The notes under the pieces were generated by a model. That model ran no database searches and was not told the DNA's origin. It saw only the letters and a program-made list of their open reading frames with translations. DNA of 64,000 nt from Solenopsis invicta (taxonomy: Eukaryota > Arthropoda > Insecta > Hymenoptera > Formicidae). Shown here in pieces: positions 46,751 to 59,835 of the stretch; positions within the stretch are counted from its first letter, which is position 1, and every line of letters starts with the position of its first letter. The stretch lies in contig NC_052669.1 of assembly GCF_016802725.1 (NCBI RefSeq), positions 21,295,770 through 21,359,769 on the forward strand, given 5' to 3'. Position numbers and translations under genes: made by a program.

Positions 46751-47613
46751 ACATTAAAAATGTAAAAAAAGCGCCAAGTATATTTTTTTAAATAAAAAAC
46801 CAAACTACACCAAACCAAAACTGCAATGAATGAAATCAAATATAATGCCATCAAAAAGAAGTGAAATCAAAAATATTGAAAGTATATTTATTACCGATGA
46901 GGTGAAAATCTTTTGACCAAGTTGCGATTGACCACCAGCCACTTACAGTGTTAAACAGTGGAAAAATTCTAGGCACCGGTCGCTCTAAATGACTGTGATC
47001 AATCGCAACGTGGTCTAACGGGACACTCCCGTATCAATGAGCAGCAAATTATGTGACAGATAAAATCAAAGATGGGCAAAATCTCTAGCAGCAGCATACT
47101 TAACGCGCCCGTTTTTTTTATATAACTAATACCGTTAAAGTTATCTTTTATAACGATTTAGTAATAACGTTATAATTTTTTATAATACTAATAATTATTT
47201 AGAACTTAACAAGTACTGTTTTATTATTTTTTGTAATGCTAATAAATCACGAGATTTTTAAATTACTTTATTTGACGATTAATATTAAATGTAATGATAA
47301 ATATTGTAAAAATTTAAACTAAACTATTCTGTACATTCAACAAGTTTATCTTTATGTTAAGCTTACCTAATAATTTTTCTAATAATTTTTTAGCATACTG
47401 CATTTTATAACGTCATTTTTATCAGAATTTGAATTAATTTTATTAAATATTAATGTTATTATTAGAACTATGTTTTAATCAATGCCAGTACTGAAAATTG
47501 ATTTAATCATTATTTAACAAGTTTTGTAAATAATGATTAAAGTATAGTTTTTTATTTAAAAAAATATACTTGGCGCTTTTTTTACATTTTTAATGTTTTT
47601 TTTAGGCGGATTG
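46738..47613. repeat. Inverted pair, ~62-bp arms
   Basis: ACGCCTAAAAAAGACATTAA through GCGCCAAGTATATTTTTTTA (46738-46800) is repeated inverted at 47549-47613, with one or two mismatches. A second inverted match lies inside: ACCAAGTTGCGATTGA (about 46918) against TCAATCGCAACGTGGT (about 47000). The left arm abuts the retrotransposon 3' end, so the arms may be two copies of the same element tail in opposite orientation. Confidence 0.6.
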
Positions 47614-48251
47614 TTATTTACTTGCAAACTAATGATTAAATATTCTTGTTCCAAGATCAATATTATTATTTGCACTTACATGCGCATTTAAGCACTTAAA
47701 ACTTTTTAATTCGCGTAAAATGAAGATTACACAGAAAATTACACAGACTCAATTTTCATTCTACAGGAGTGATTTTTTACTCTTATTAGAGTGACAAATT
47801 ATTCGAAAAATTGTACAAGTACAATTTTCGCTCTTTTGTGAATGTTTGATCTTTGTTAATATATAACATTTAGAATCAAACGCACAACTTTTTTACTAAA
47901 TTTCTTTTATAAATACATTATAAACTCAATTTCTTGGAATAACTTGTAATTAGATAAGGTCAGCATTAATGAGTGAAACAAGATTAATAAACAGTTGCAG
48001 GAAAAAAGCTATTTGAAGAAAATAGTTTCTTATAAGAAATGGAGTAGCTCATTCAATTAATTTTTACTGATTTATACTACATTATACGTAGTAATACTCT
48101 AATAAGAAAAGTGTTAATGTATATAAACAGAATATTTATTTTTTTCTATAATTTTAATAAAAAGCGTAATACGATTTCGATTATATTATATTACATCTCA
48201 ATGTGTAATAGAATGCAACTCGATAAAAATCAGTTGAGAATAATCTTTTCC

Positions 48252-48704
48252 ATTTCATATATGTAAAAACTGTTTTCTTCCAATATAACAGGTTTATTAA
48301 TTTTATTCGCTTGTTTATTATTTTGGGCGCGTTTCGCTTAACTCTTGCAACACTTGCGAGGCTAAGAGAACTCGATTCTAGGATAACCTTGATTTCGAAT
48401 TGGGTCACGATATTGGCTCAATTATAAAACCAAATCATATATGTAGAAACTGTTTCCTTTCAATATAACAAGTTTATTACTTTTATTCACTTGTTTACTA
48501 TTTTAGGAGCGTTTTGCTTAACTCTTGCAACACTCGCGAGCACTATTTATTCTTGTTTAATAAACAGCAATGATGACATGATGCTAAGAGAATACTAAAA
48601 TATGCCTCTAGCTTGTAGGCAATAAAAAGTTGTTTTTAACAGAATGCTTGATTCAAGGATAACCTTGATTTTGAATTGGCGATGTTGGCTCAATATCACC
48701 TCAA
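48252..48704. repeat. Direct segmental duplication (two copies)
   Basis: Copy 1 is at 48252-48422 and copy 2 at 48432-48704. Shared landmarks are TCATATATGTAAAAACTGTT / TCATATATGTAGAAACTGTT, CGCTTAACTCTTGCAACACT / TGCTTAACTCTTGCAACACT, and GGATAACCTTGATTTCGAAT / GGATAACCTTGATTTTGAAT. Copy 2 carries an extra segment of about 100 bp (48541-48640) in the middle. Confidence 0.7.
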
Positions 48705-48828
48705 GGTTATCTCAATATAAAACTAAATCATGTTTATATTTTTTGTTACAAGTAATTAGCATTTTGGTATTTCGTTTTTTTGAATCATTTCTTAAGAATC
48801 GATTGAGTTTACACAATATCTAGAGGCG

Positions 48829-48873
48829 CGGTCGCGACTCGCGCCTGTGTAGGAGAAGCGAGTCGCAGACTGA
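48829..48873. other. CpG-rich inverted repeat
   Basis: GCGACTCGC and GCGAGTCGC flank a spacer of about 15 bases in a CpG-rich patch, with a further GCGAGTCAGCGAG downstream. Function unknown. Confidence 0.35.
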
Positions 48874-49297
48874 CCCTCTTTTACGCGAGTCAGCGAGTTC
48901 CAAGCATGCGAGATTATCAGATCTCATTGTCAGTAACGGCTGAACCGATCAAGTTCTGAGTAGTCTCAAACGATAGCTTGGCCCCGACTTGTATAATAAA
49001 AGGGTTTTTATTTTTCCTCCCCGTGCCCTACGAACGGAGATATCGCAACGCAAAGTCCAAATCTCAATTTTTACATTTAAGAAACGTCATCGTCGCCAAG
49101 ATTTTCTTGTCCAGTACATATTTTCGACACAGAGAGGCGTTCGCTATTATATTATATTAGCTATATTCAATCAATCATATCATGCACCTTCATTTAACCT
49201 GAATAGTAGTTGTCACCTAACGCAACTGACCATTCCGTCACGGCAATTCCGGTGCGAACAATCCTTTAATCCGTTTTCCGCCCGGTTAAGAATAATC

Positions 49298-50400
49298 AGT
49301 ACAAAATTACCGTTTCAAAAAAAAAGGTAGGAAAAGGCACCAAGTGTATGTGCGCGCACCTAAAAACCTTTTTTTTTCTGCAACTGGTACTATCTCTGTG
49401 TTAATTGAAAAACTTACTATGCCAGCCCATGTCGTAATATCTTGAACTTTAATATACCTTTGTGAATTACAATATTACATTTTATTCCATTTTTTTTTCT
49501 TACAATTTTGCCAAGTTGAAATCATGTCTTTTATTACAAAAAAATACAAATTGTTTGATACTGCAAAACGCATGACATCAGTATAAAATTACCTTTTCAA
49601 AAAAAAGGTAAAGAAAAGCACCAAGTATGCGTGGGCGTGCACTTTATCTTTATTTTTTTTCTAAACCCAAGTGATATTATTTTTGTATTTTAACAGAAAA
49701 AATTTTTTATGCTAATTTAATTTTACAAAATCCAAGTAGTACTACTTCGTACTTTATATTTTCATTGAAAAATTTTCCTATTCTAACCCAATTGGTATGT
49801 ATTTGATTCGCTAAAACCTAAGTAACAGTGTAAATCGTGTCTTATTACAGAAAAAAAAAAAAATCACATATTGCTTAACTACAAAACGCGTGATATCAGT
49901 ACAAAATTATCTTTTCAAAAAAAGGTAAAAAAAGCGCCTATGTGTGTTGCGCGCAACTTATTTTGAAATTGTGTAATTTAATAAAAATGATATACGTTTA
50001 TTAAAAAAAAATGTGTGAAATCTTTTAAAATGCACCTATTATAAAGAGAATATACTTTTTCTACAAATTAAAGTAGTCGTTTGTAATTTTGTATTTGTAA
50101 TTTCTTTGAAAAACATTCCTATTCTAACCCAACTGGTAGTATCTTCAATTTTTATACAAAACCCACGTGGTACTATCTCTGTATTGTTATTGAAAAATCT
50201 TCGTATTTTAAAAATTCAAGTGATAGCATCTTTAATTCACATTGAAAAATTTTATTCTAACCCAAGTAGTATTTCCTTAAATATTGTGTAATTTAATTCA
50301 ACCTAAATGTATTTTTCCAAAAAATCTTTTAAACAATCAAAGTACTATTTTTGTATTTCCATTGAAAAATCTTTCAATTTTAACCCAAGTGGTTGTATTT
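49298..50400. repeat. Diverged tandem array
   Basis: A higher-order unit recurs three times, at about 49298, 49580 and 49898: CAGTACAAAATTACC, TTTTCAAAAAAAGGT, then an AAAAG[C/G]CACCAAGT core and a [TG][GT]GCGCGCA[CA] end. Between and after these, shorter units built on TAACCCAAGTGGTA, CTATCTTTGTATTT and CATTGAAAAATCTT recur at least seven times up to 50400. It is non-coding. The spacing is about 280-320 bp for the large unit and 60-100 bp for the small one. Confidence 0.65.
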
Positions 50401-51893
50401 AATTTTAATAAAAAATAGTTGTAAAGTTTTTGCGTTTTATATTCTTTAGACTTATTTATTTCGCAATAAAAAAACTTTACATATATTGAAGTTTTTTTGA
50501 GAATTTTTTCAGATTTTTAAAAATAGATGTAATTAGATGGACCTTTTTTGCATGGAATGCCCCATATATCAATAAGAAGGTGTAATATATATATAGAAAA
50601 TTTTATGGAAAAAGTTCTGGTTGTACCGATTAGGTTTTTTAAAAGATTATTTTATTTTGACATAATTTCTTATAAGATATATGTATAATAATATTATCCG
50701 CAATCTATAAATCATAACATATACATGTTTCTGTAAACAACAAAGTTTATTTGAAATTATACAAGAGAAAGAAGAAATATATTCATCAATGACATTAATT
50801 TAAATATAAGAATGAAATGTAATTAGATTGTGCTCTCAGTACTTAAAATTTAAATGTATTATAATTTAATATTTATTATCTAGACTTGCTTGTGGGAATA
50901 TTCTATTAGCATTGTAAGGCCGTACAACCGCACGCCAAGGAGATAGAAGAATGACCGAGCAGAACAAAGTTTTTAACGATGCATTTAACGATGTTTATGC
51001 ATTTTTTTTACTAACTTTATTTATTTCGTCTATATGTTTTTGTACCATCTATTATAAGATAACAGGTATATATGTTGTCTGATCTAAAATTTTATTTATC
51101 AAATTTTACTATATTTAAGCAAAATGAAGTGTACCAATATAAACTTTACTGTGTATACTATTACTTATAAAAAAAAATTATAAATACGAAATATTCATTG
51201 TATTATATTTGAAAAAAAAAAACTAAAAAAAATTTTTGGATTTCTACCGCATATCAAAAGTGGGTTTTATGACCACTTATGAGTGGGACAACCAAATTGG
51301 ACAAAGAGCACGAGAACTAAGCACTTATATTTTTGCGTACTCCGTCCTTTGTTATTTCTCTGTACTTATGTATTATGAAATAATCAATCACATGGAATAA
51401 CCTTTTACACTTTTTATAGAAAGAATAATCAGTTTACGTAAATTGTAATACATCGTTGCGCCATAAAAGCGAATTAAAAGTAGGTATAAACGGGCACTAA
51501 ACAACGGCGGTATCATTTAGATCAGTGGCGTAATATTCTGTACATTTACTTTAATAAGAATTATCTAATATTTCAACATTAAAAGTTTCTGATTATTGTA
51601 AGTAAATTTCCGGTTATATTTGATAAATTTAAGGAAAAAACATTTAATTTGTATTTTTCTTGTTGCATTTACCAGATTTCTAATTTATGCAATCAAATTT
51701 TTCTTTCCATGATTGTGAATATAAATATTAGAAAATATTTTAATCATACAAAAAAGATATTGCGTACAATCTCGTTTTTATTTATATCCCTATGTATAGT
51801 CAACTCAAGGCAACTCAAATTGTGAAATTTCTTACAAAGATTTTTGCGCAATCTAATTAAATTGTAAACGAAGCGAGCTTGTACGAATTTATA

Positions 51894-51901
51894 CATTACA
51901 T
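51894..51901. repeat. 8-bp target-site duplication, left copy
   Basis: CATTACAT directly before the palindromic element. The identical octamer follows it at 52840-52847. Confidence 0.85.
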
Positions 51902-52839
51902 CAGTGCTCGGAATTAGTGGCACATTTCGAGCCGATTTCCGAGGCGACGCCTACTGTCTCCCCTCGAGCCCCTCACTCCGCTCGTGGGCCGACAGCCGAG
52001 CTGCCGGCCGCGCGTCAAATGTTGTGGCTCAGGAGCGTTGAGCGTCCCTTGTAAAAGAAATAGCCTAGGGCCTAGAACCTAGAAATAATTATTATTTTTA
52101 TAAATAATTATATAAAAATTTAATATTAATGTATGTAATATATACATACAATATAAATAATTATATAAAAATTTAATATTATTGTATGTAATATATACAT
52201 ACAATATAATATACATATATTATAATAATATATTTCCAAAATATATAATTAAAAAATTAAAATTTGAAATTAAAATCTAAACAATAGCTTTCCACATTAC
52301 CCATGAGGTACTATTGCGAATGCGTTTTTTTTTAAGTGGTTTCCCCAGTAGGCCTAATCCACTAAAAAAATAACTAATTGTAAGATAATGTAAAATGTGG
52401 TTTAGCAAAAAAAAAACGCATTCGCAATAGTACCTCATGGGTAATGTGGAAAGCTATTGTTTAGATTTTAATTTCAAATTTTAATTTTTTAATTACATAT
52501 TTTGGAAATATATTATTATAATATATGTATATTATATTGTATGTATATATTACATACAATAATATTAAATTTTTATATAATTATTTATATTGTATGTATA
52601 TATTACATACATTAATATTAAATTTTTATATAATTATTTATAAAAATAATAATTATTTCTAGGTTCTAGGCCCTAGGCTATTTCTTTTACAAGGGACGCT
52701 CAACGCTCCTGAGCCACAACATTTGACGCGCGGCCGGCAGCTCGGCTGTCGGCCCACGAGCGGAGTGAGGGGCTCGAGGGGAGACAGTAGGCGTCGCCTC
52801 GGAAATCGGCTCGAAATGTGCCACTAATTCCGAGCACTG
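51902..52839. mobile_element. 938-bp palindromic hAT-type MITE/foldback
   Basis: The arms, about 51902-52333 and 52407-52839, are inverted copies with only an occasional mismatch (e.g. AATATATAATT versus AATATGTAATT). They are separated by a loop of about 73 bp. The termini are CAGTGCTCGG...CCGAGCACTG, and identical octamers CATTACAT flank the element. Eight-base duplications with CAGNG-type ends are diagnostic of the hAT superfamily. Arm ends are GC-rich (CCGGCCGCGCG, GAGCCCCTCACTCC) and the inner part is AT-rich with a duplicated TATATACATACAATATA segment. No open frame of note. The near identity of arms points to a recent insertion or gene conversion. Confidence 0.93.
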
Positions 52840-52847
52840 CATTACAT
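52840..52847. repeat. 8-bp target-site duplication, right copy
   Basis: CATTACAT directly after the palindrome, identical to 51894-51901. Confidence 0.85.
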
Positions 52848-53539
52848 TATAAAAGATAATAATTTAGAATATAAAAGATAATAATTTACAATTATGAAAG
52901 AGGTTTTTACCTTAAAAAAAAAACATTAATTTAATTATTAAGGTTATGCAGAGTTTTGTTGAAATCTTTATTTGCATACGCGCATTAATAGTACGTGCAA
53001 TCATAAAAGAAAGGATTTCTGTACTTTTTTCTCACCGTAAACGTGACCTATGTCTATGCAAATGTAGATATTTAACTTTTAATTAAATGCGAGTAACGTG
53101 ATCAGAATAAAACGTTTAGAAAACGTCATGTTAAACAGATTTCTTCTGAACCAATTTAAATTTTTCTCGTTTATACATATTTATAATCTTGCAGTTTCTA
53201 TGCAAATAATTTTCTTGGAATTTTTCATCATCTAAAGACCTAATCTTTTACGTAACAAAAGCAAAAACTTTTATTGTTACACGCGTGAACAATAGAACAT
53301 TATAAAATCTGTAGATATATATCATAGATATATAGATGTATCTGTAGATATATATTGTATTTATAATATAATTTACATAAAATAACATAAAATTTTATTA
53401 ACATTACCGTTTCTCTGAGGATAGCAGTAAATTGTTTGTACATAGCCGTTATTAAATAATTAAACAATCAATAATAAGATCTTTCCCATTAAATCAAGAA
53501 TGTTTTCAAGAAAATCTAGATGCATTAACGTAGAAATCA

Positions 53540-53960
53540 AAGTGGAAAATTATGTTACACATGGCTGGTTAACGATGTATCGGCATCATTCACACGAAGA
53601 AAATAATCTGGGTAGAGAAGGAAAGGAGCAAGCAAATGACGTTGGCGAAGGAGACGACCTTGGTTGGGTCTTATACTCTGACAACGGTTCCCGGTATGTT
53701 GCAGGGTTAGTCAAGTTCAAGCGATTCGAGCGTTCTGACCGCTTACGTCGCAGTTGGGGAATTGTTTCTTTACGTGTTCCCCACTGTTCACAAAACTGCC
53801 GAGAGTGCCGAGTGACTTGGAGATCCAACACGATCCAGTGATCTACGTGTCCCCCGCAGTAACGTTTCGCGCTATAAGCGCATTTCTTCCGTGCGATCGT
53901 AAGACCGCCGCGCGCCGTGCTACATGCGGGCTTATAGCGTATATCGTGTGAATTTGGATA
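53540..53960. other. CpG-rich island in AT-rich DNA
   Basis: About 420 bp with clearly more CpG than its surroundings. It contains an inverted pair CGCTATAAGCGC (53870) / GCTTATAGCG (53930). Open frames of 113 codons (plus) and 134 codons (minus) overlap each other and match no family I recognise. It could be an untranslated first exon or promoter for SDR2, about 6 kb downstream, or a transposon fragment. Confidence 0.35.
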
Positions 53961-56900
53961 ATCTGTCAAAATAGGTACGCCAGGATACATTAGCTTCCGT
54001 ATTTCGGTAAAATTTATCGTGTTTCTAAATATGACTCTGAATAATTTATATTTAATAATTCACTGTTATGTCAAAAGTTATTGTTACGAAAAATTAATTA
54101 TTTTTTAATTGTTGTGTCACATTTAATTTTAAAGCAATAATAAGAAAGAAGCTAGGGTTTAATAAGCTCTTCTTTCTCACTATTGTTTAAAATTTAACTC
54201 TGAATATAGTAGAAAATTCGAAGTGCCTTGTATTTTATTTTTCTTTTGGGCAAAGAAAGATTGTTGACAGCGTTAACTAACATTCTAATTGAAAGAATAA
54301 TGTTAATGTAATAACAGTACTAATAAAACAAATATCATGCTCTTGTTTTAATAAAATGTATCTTTAATACTTAATGTTATGCATTCGGTATTAATATTAT
54401 ATATTATTTGTTACTACTGTTAATGTTATATGTTCTATTAACTTAATAAATATATTATTAATACTATTAATAAATTAAAATTATATATTGTACATTAATA
54501 CTGTTAATATATAATGTTATTGTTTTTTGTGTATAAATTCTTTAACCAATCTCTTAGTGCTTTTAACAACATAGAATTTTGATAATAAGAGATTAGACGT
54601 GCATTTTTCTAAAATTTTTAATTTTTACGTTTAAATGCAATATAAATATATTTATATTTTTTGAAGAAAAAAGACTTAATATAAACTCGGAACAAAATTG
54701 ATATCTAGTTGTAAGATATAAATGATTTTATATCATACATCTCATTAATAATAAATTAGAATGGAATAATTGACAAGTTCCATAACAATAAAAAAATCTT
54801 ATTGAAGTAAAAACATTACGTTCGTCACTCCAGTGTAATTCTATTTAAAACAATTTCTTGTCTGCCTTGATGGATCTCGTAAAGTAAAACTAATGAGATA
54901 AAAACCGTTATAAAAAAAGAGGAAAACAACTTTAACTGCCGTATTAATGTTTTTTTCAGATATTTAAATTTACCTTAAGAGTGACATGTTACAAGATAAA
55001 AGTAAAAAAAAAAAAATTAGTTTAGAATAAGAAAAAAACATGTTAACGGATTTTTATTGAATAGCAGATATTCGAAAAGTTTGGAAATAATGAAAATATA
55101 TTGCATTTAACTTAACGAAATGTTGTATTTAATTTAACAAATTAATTAATGGTACCTATGTTTATCGTGAATATAAATAGCTATGCCAGGGTTACAAAAG
55201 TAACTGATCTTGCTCTACGTTGCGTATTTACGTGTACTTGAAACGAATGGCTGGAAAACTTACAATTGCCTTTGGAAATAATGTAGTTTCTGTGTAATAT
55301 ATCAGGAATGGTGATGACGTAGACAAACTGGTTTAAGAAAAAAAAAATTATACCTTATTTTTTCAGTATTATAAATCTTTATTCAAATCGATTTGCAGCA
55401 GCATACGTAGTCATTACAGAACGGTATTGAATGTAAAAATGTATCTCTGCGAATCGTGAAGGGAGAATTAGCTCTAATGCATGTTGGCGAGCTCTATGCG
55501 TTATGTGCAATCGATCGATCGCGCGATCGGGCACGCAGTATTTATTAGTTATAACCGCTTCTTTGTGTTATCGAAAGTGATTTACAAGAGATTGCCTTTA
55601 ATGTTAATAACACTTTGTTCAGAATTCTCAGGCATGTCGCAATATTTAGCAGTAATTAATGTTTTTTGATTTATCGAAGATATAATCAAAAGAATAAATA
55701 AAAAATAATATAGAAAATATAAAAAATAAGTTTTTTTTTAATTATTAATCTACGTTATATCTGATATATCCATTCTAATTTTAACTGTTAATGAGAGAAA
55801 TACTACAAAATCTTTTATTTTATTAACAATTTAATATGAAATCTTTTATATTCTAGAATTAGAAATTATATTTCGAGTTTATATTAAGCAACTTAACTTT
55901 CTTTTCTTCATAAATGAAGAAAGTTACGTGATAGATAATCAGTCTTTATCTTGAGTTATTGTCTTAAGGATACAAGGAAATTCTTAGTGAGATTCGTCTG
56001 TACCGTGATATGTTACATAAGAAAACATAGAAGTTTGTTTTTGAAGTTTGATTCCTTAAGACTTTAAAATAAACTTTAGGGATTGACGACCAAAACTCGA
56101 TATTTTCTCTACTTTTATACATTCATATATTAGACAAATTACTGAAATTAGATTGTACATCGAGTTCCATACGCATACAGAGAAACATTGAAGATGCAAC
56201 TTATTGCGGCCCTGGCCTGCACAATTGCTTGAATGCGTCATGAGATATGATCGTCCGTCAATCTCCATGCGAAATGCGAAAAAATTTAAATTTCCTTTGA
56301 CTCAGCCTCAATCAGTAATACGATAATATCGTAATTAGTGCCTTTAAGGAGAATTAAATTTCCTTTATTCTTATCTCTCAGCTTTTTAACATTTCACATG
56401 ACGATTATCGATACCTTACATTAATAATTGCAACTTAACTCTGTCATTACCATTATTGATTCAACGTAAATTATGACGTTATTAATGACGAATAAACAAA
56501 GAGACAAAATCAGACTTAATTAATTTATGCAAATCATATCAATTTATTATTTTTCAGGGAGTGTCATTTCGGAAAGGAATTTTATGTTTACGTGCAGAAT
56601 AGTAGCTTTTGTTCTTTCTCTCTCGGATATCATGATAGTTATATAACAGGTAGTAATATCTAATTACGGCAGCTAGGTCGAGTAGACGTATCCTATCTGG
56701 ATTTTGCTTACTCTTACTTCACTGAAAGTGGTGCGCCCAAAGAGAGTGCAAATTATGTAAGAGGAAAAACACCGCACGCTCTACAGATACCGCGCCAGAT
56801 TTTATGATAGTTATTACGATTGCGTGCACTGTTACTGTGTCTCGCAAACGTTTCCTCATATTTTTGTATTATTATAATGAGTATTTGCTTACATTAACAG

Positions 56901-59835
56901 ATTCTCCATTGTTTGAGTTAAATAAGTACAAAACGACATAATGGCGTGAAAATGATGCTTTAGCGGAATAAACTGTTGACATTTACGAGCGTTGAACTTC
57001 AATCGATTACCGTTTTATATTCTTATTACTTCCGTCATACGGTCGCGGGTCGTACCGATTGTTTCATCAAAGTAGTGTGCCGCAAATTGGCCTTTAATTG
57101 CGTGTCGGTGCACTTTTAATACTGAAATTATATTGCTTTAAACTATATGTTCTTACAAGGCTTTCTCCGCTGCGTTACAAAATTGTTACAGGCTATTTGT
57201 ACTCGTAGTTACATAAACGTATGATTAATTGGTACAAAAAGAACAATGGTTTTACGATACTTTTTATTGTAAATTTATATATAAAATTAATGTGGCGTAA
57301 CAATTAATTTTTTGTAAATTTTGATAAACAGTGGTTACTTTAAGATTTATCGTAATTTTAGACTAGACGTGAAACTTCCCAAGCAATATTATTTGTTTTC
57401 CTGCTGTCAAGATTCTGTTGAAATAAGACTCAACCAAAGTTTTATGTTAGTCAAACAGGAAAAGAACGAAATGACAACTTTACGGTTTGTTAAACCGCAG
57501 CACTTTAAATCTTCTTGGATTTAGTATAGTACTGCATTACAAGTATCCATATACATAAGTTTAGTTTATCGAGTTAGAAAGTTTCGAATATACTATCCTT
57601 CGTGAAAAATTTTAAAATTCTTCAGAGTTTCTATATAAATTTGATAACTTTTTAGAAACGTTTAAGAGTTTTTACAAATTATTGAAACACTTTTCGGAAA
57701 TATTGAGAAAGAATCTGTACTTTCTTCAGGCAAATTCTTTTATATGCATATTCTAAATAATCTAAATCGTTCTAACATTTCTTATTCTATAATTTCCGAG
57801 AACTAAGAAATCTAACGTATTTTCTTTAGAAATATTTATAAATTCTCTTAGCTTTATAAAATATAAGAAAAATTTTAAATATTATAAGATATAATAAATT
57901 TTTTATCAAAGTTTATTGATTAAAGATCTTTTATTTACACCGTAGCTGTAAATTGTAATAATATTTTATAATTATAAAATATAATTTTTAATTGCCTACT
58001 TGATACAATAATTACATTCTTTACATATGAATTGGTTTCTTAAATGAGAGGTAGTGTTCTATTTTGACTTGACACGCAATTTGTAACTTTATTTTCTTCT
58101 TTTTGGAGAGTAAAAACGTTAATGCTAACCTAAACCGTTATATAACACTAACAAGTCTTATAGCGGTTGCATTGCATTTTGCAACTGATTCTGGTTTTCA
58201 TCATACTGGTCTTTAAGATAGAAATGGAAGCGAACACGTGTATTTCACAGGAATGTAAATGTAAATTAATTTCCGGGTTTAAACGGTTAGCTACATACTC
58301 TTTTCAATGAAATATAACTACTAGGAATCGAAGATGTTTGAGCAGTACAGTACTACCTAAAAGTGAAATTTAAATACTGTAGATTTCTTAGGTTTATATT
58401 GTCTGAAATATAAAATTAATAAAATGTTACGTAGAAAGTTTAACTATTGTAAAATAACGTAACTTTTAATATTTTTAAGAAAAAGAATATTTATAGTTAA
58501 TACTTTTCTAATCTTTTTATGATGAAAAATTTTGACTGTGAATGTGCTTTAAAATCAACTGCGGAAAACATAATAAAATAATGAATAAGCTTATAACAGT
58601 TTATGCTGTGCAATATTTTGTTGCTAGTTTTAAGTAAACGACTTAAACGAGCAAGTAAATCCAAATTACCTTTATAATATAAATGTTTATTAGAATGTTA
58701 CTATTATTTGTATAAAAAACTTAATTTAATTTGTAATGCTATTTTTTCATGTTTACAATAACACAAAACCACGATTTTACATAAAAATTAATGCAAACAG
58801 AAGATTAAGTAATATTTAAATCAATAAAAGAATTCTGCTCAAATTTTAAACAAATATTCAAATATAATAGGACAAGCAATTTTTATATGCAATTTTTGAT
58901 GATGCTTTGAAATGTGATACAATAATAAATTTTATTACTGTTGCAGTAAGTTTAAGCTTTACTGAAATATATAAAATAATATTTATTTTTAAAGTACTTT
59001 AAAAATATTATATTATAATAAAAAACTATAATTCAAGAATTGAGAGCGTTTTATTATGTGCTGAAAGTCAATAATGTAATATTATTCTCTAAATCTTCTA
59101 ATTATGTATTACATTAAAAATCATGTAAGGCGGTATATTATGATTAACTCATAGACTTAGAGAATGTTTTTTCTGTCAGGTGGAAAGAATCTCTGCAACA
59201 GTTTCTAACGTAACTAAATTTTATTTTTGTTTATTTAGTCTGTTTTCGCGTCTCAATGCGATGATCGTAAATCTTTTGGGGTACTTACTTGTATATTTAG
59301 TGCTATATTCTTCATTACCTGCATAGCGGCAGGCATATAGAAGTTTACACGTTACATAATCAACTTGCTAATAACCGCGTAGATACTTTCTCGCGTGAAA
59401 AGGTATTGATTTCGACAGAGTGCAAGTATAATTTCTCACGCCTTCTAGTAACGAGCAAGAACGAAAACGATTTGTTTATAAAAAAATTTGTTAGGGGTAC
59501 TTATAGGCGTAGTAAAAAGAAGATAAACTATAAGTGTATAGACTGTGACAACTCTAGTGGTCATTTTGAAACATTAAAATAATTTAAACAATATTATTAT
59601 AGGATTTCAATGAATATTACTGACATTTTAACAAATATAGTTTTATTATTTATCAAGATAATAATAATAATAATTACATATACGTTTTAAATTTTAATAA
59701 ATAATTACTAAATAAAAAATGTAGCAAATAATTTATACATTTTATTAACTCATACATTAAATTTTAGATAAGAGTTATTAAATCGAGACATTATAATAAA
59801 ATAATTAATTTGTGTTAATTGTTTTGCAGTGAACG

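Larger units (their letters stand above)
46063..59829. other. Repeat-rich intergenic region between the two SDR genes
   Basis: About 13.8 kb without a supported gene. It contains a LINE 3' remnant, an inverted pair, a segmental duplication, a diverged tandem array and a large hAT palindrome, each listed separately. The remainder is AT-rich. A CpG-richer island at about 53540-53960 and smaller patches at 48820-48960 and 55450-55550 stand out. No homology-like open frame is seen. Confidence 0.5.

Noticed and set aside
46520..46765. 81-codon frame with a poly-Ser run
   Set aside because: The Ser run is the translated (AGT)n tail of the retrotransposon remnant.
49298..50400. Repeated units considered as a CRISPR-like array
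   Set aside because: The units are diverged and of unequal spacing, the DNA is eukaryotic, and there are no identical direct repeats with unique spacers.
53500..53990. Opposite-strand open frames of 113 and 134 codons in a CpG-rich island
   Set aside because: Mutually overlapping and without recognisable domains or flanking exons. I kept the island itself as a compositional feature only.
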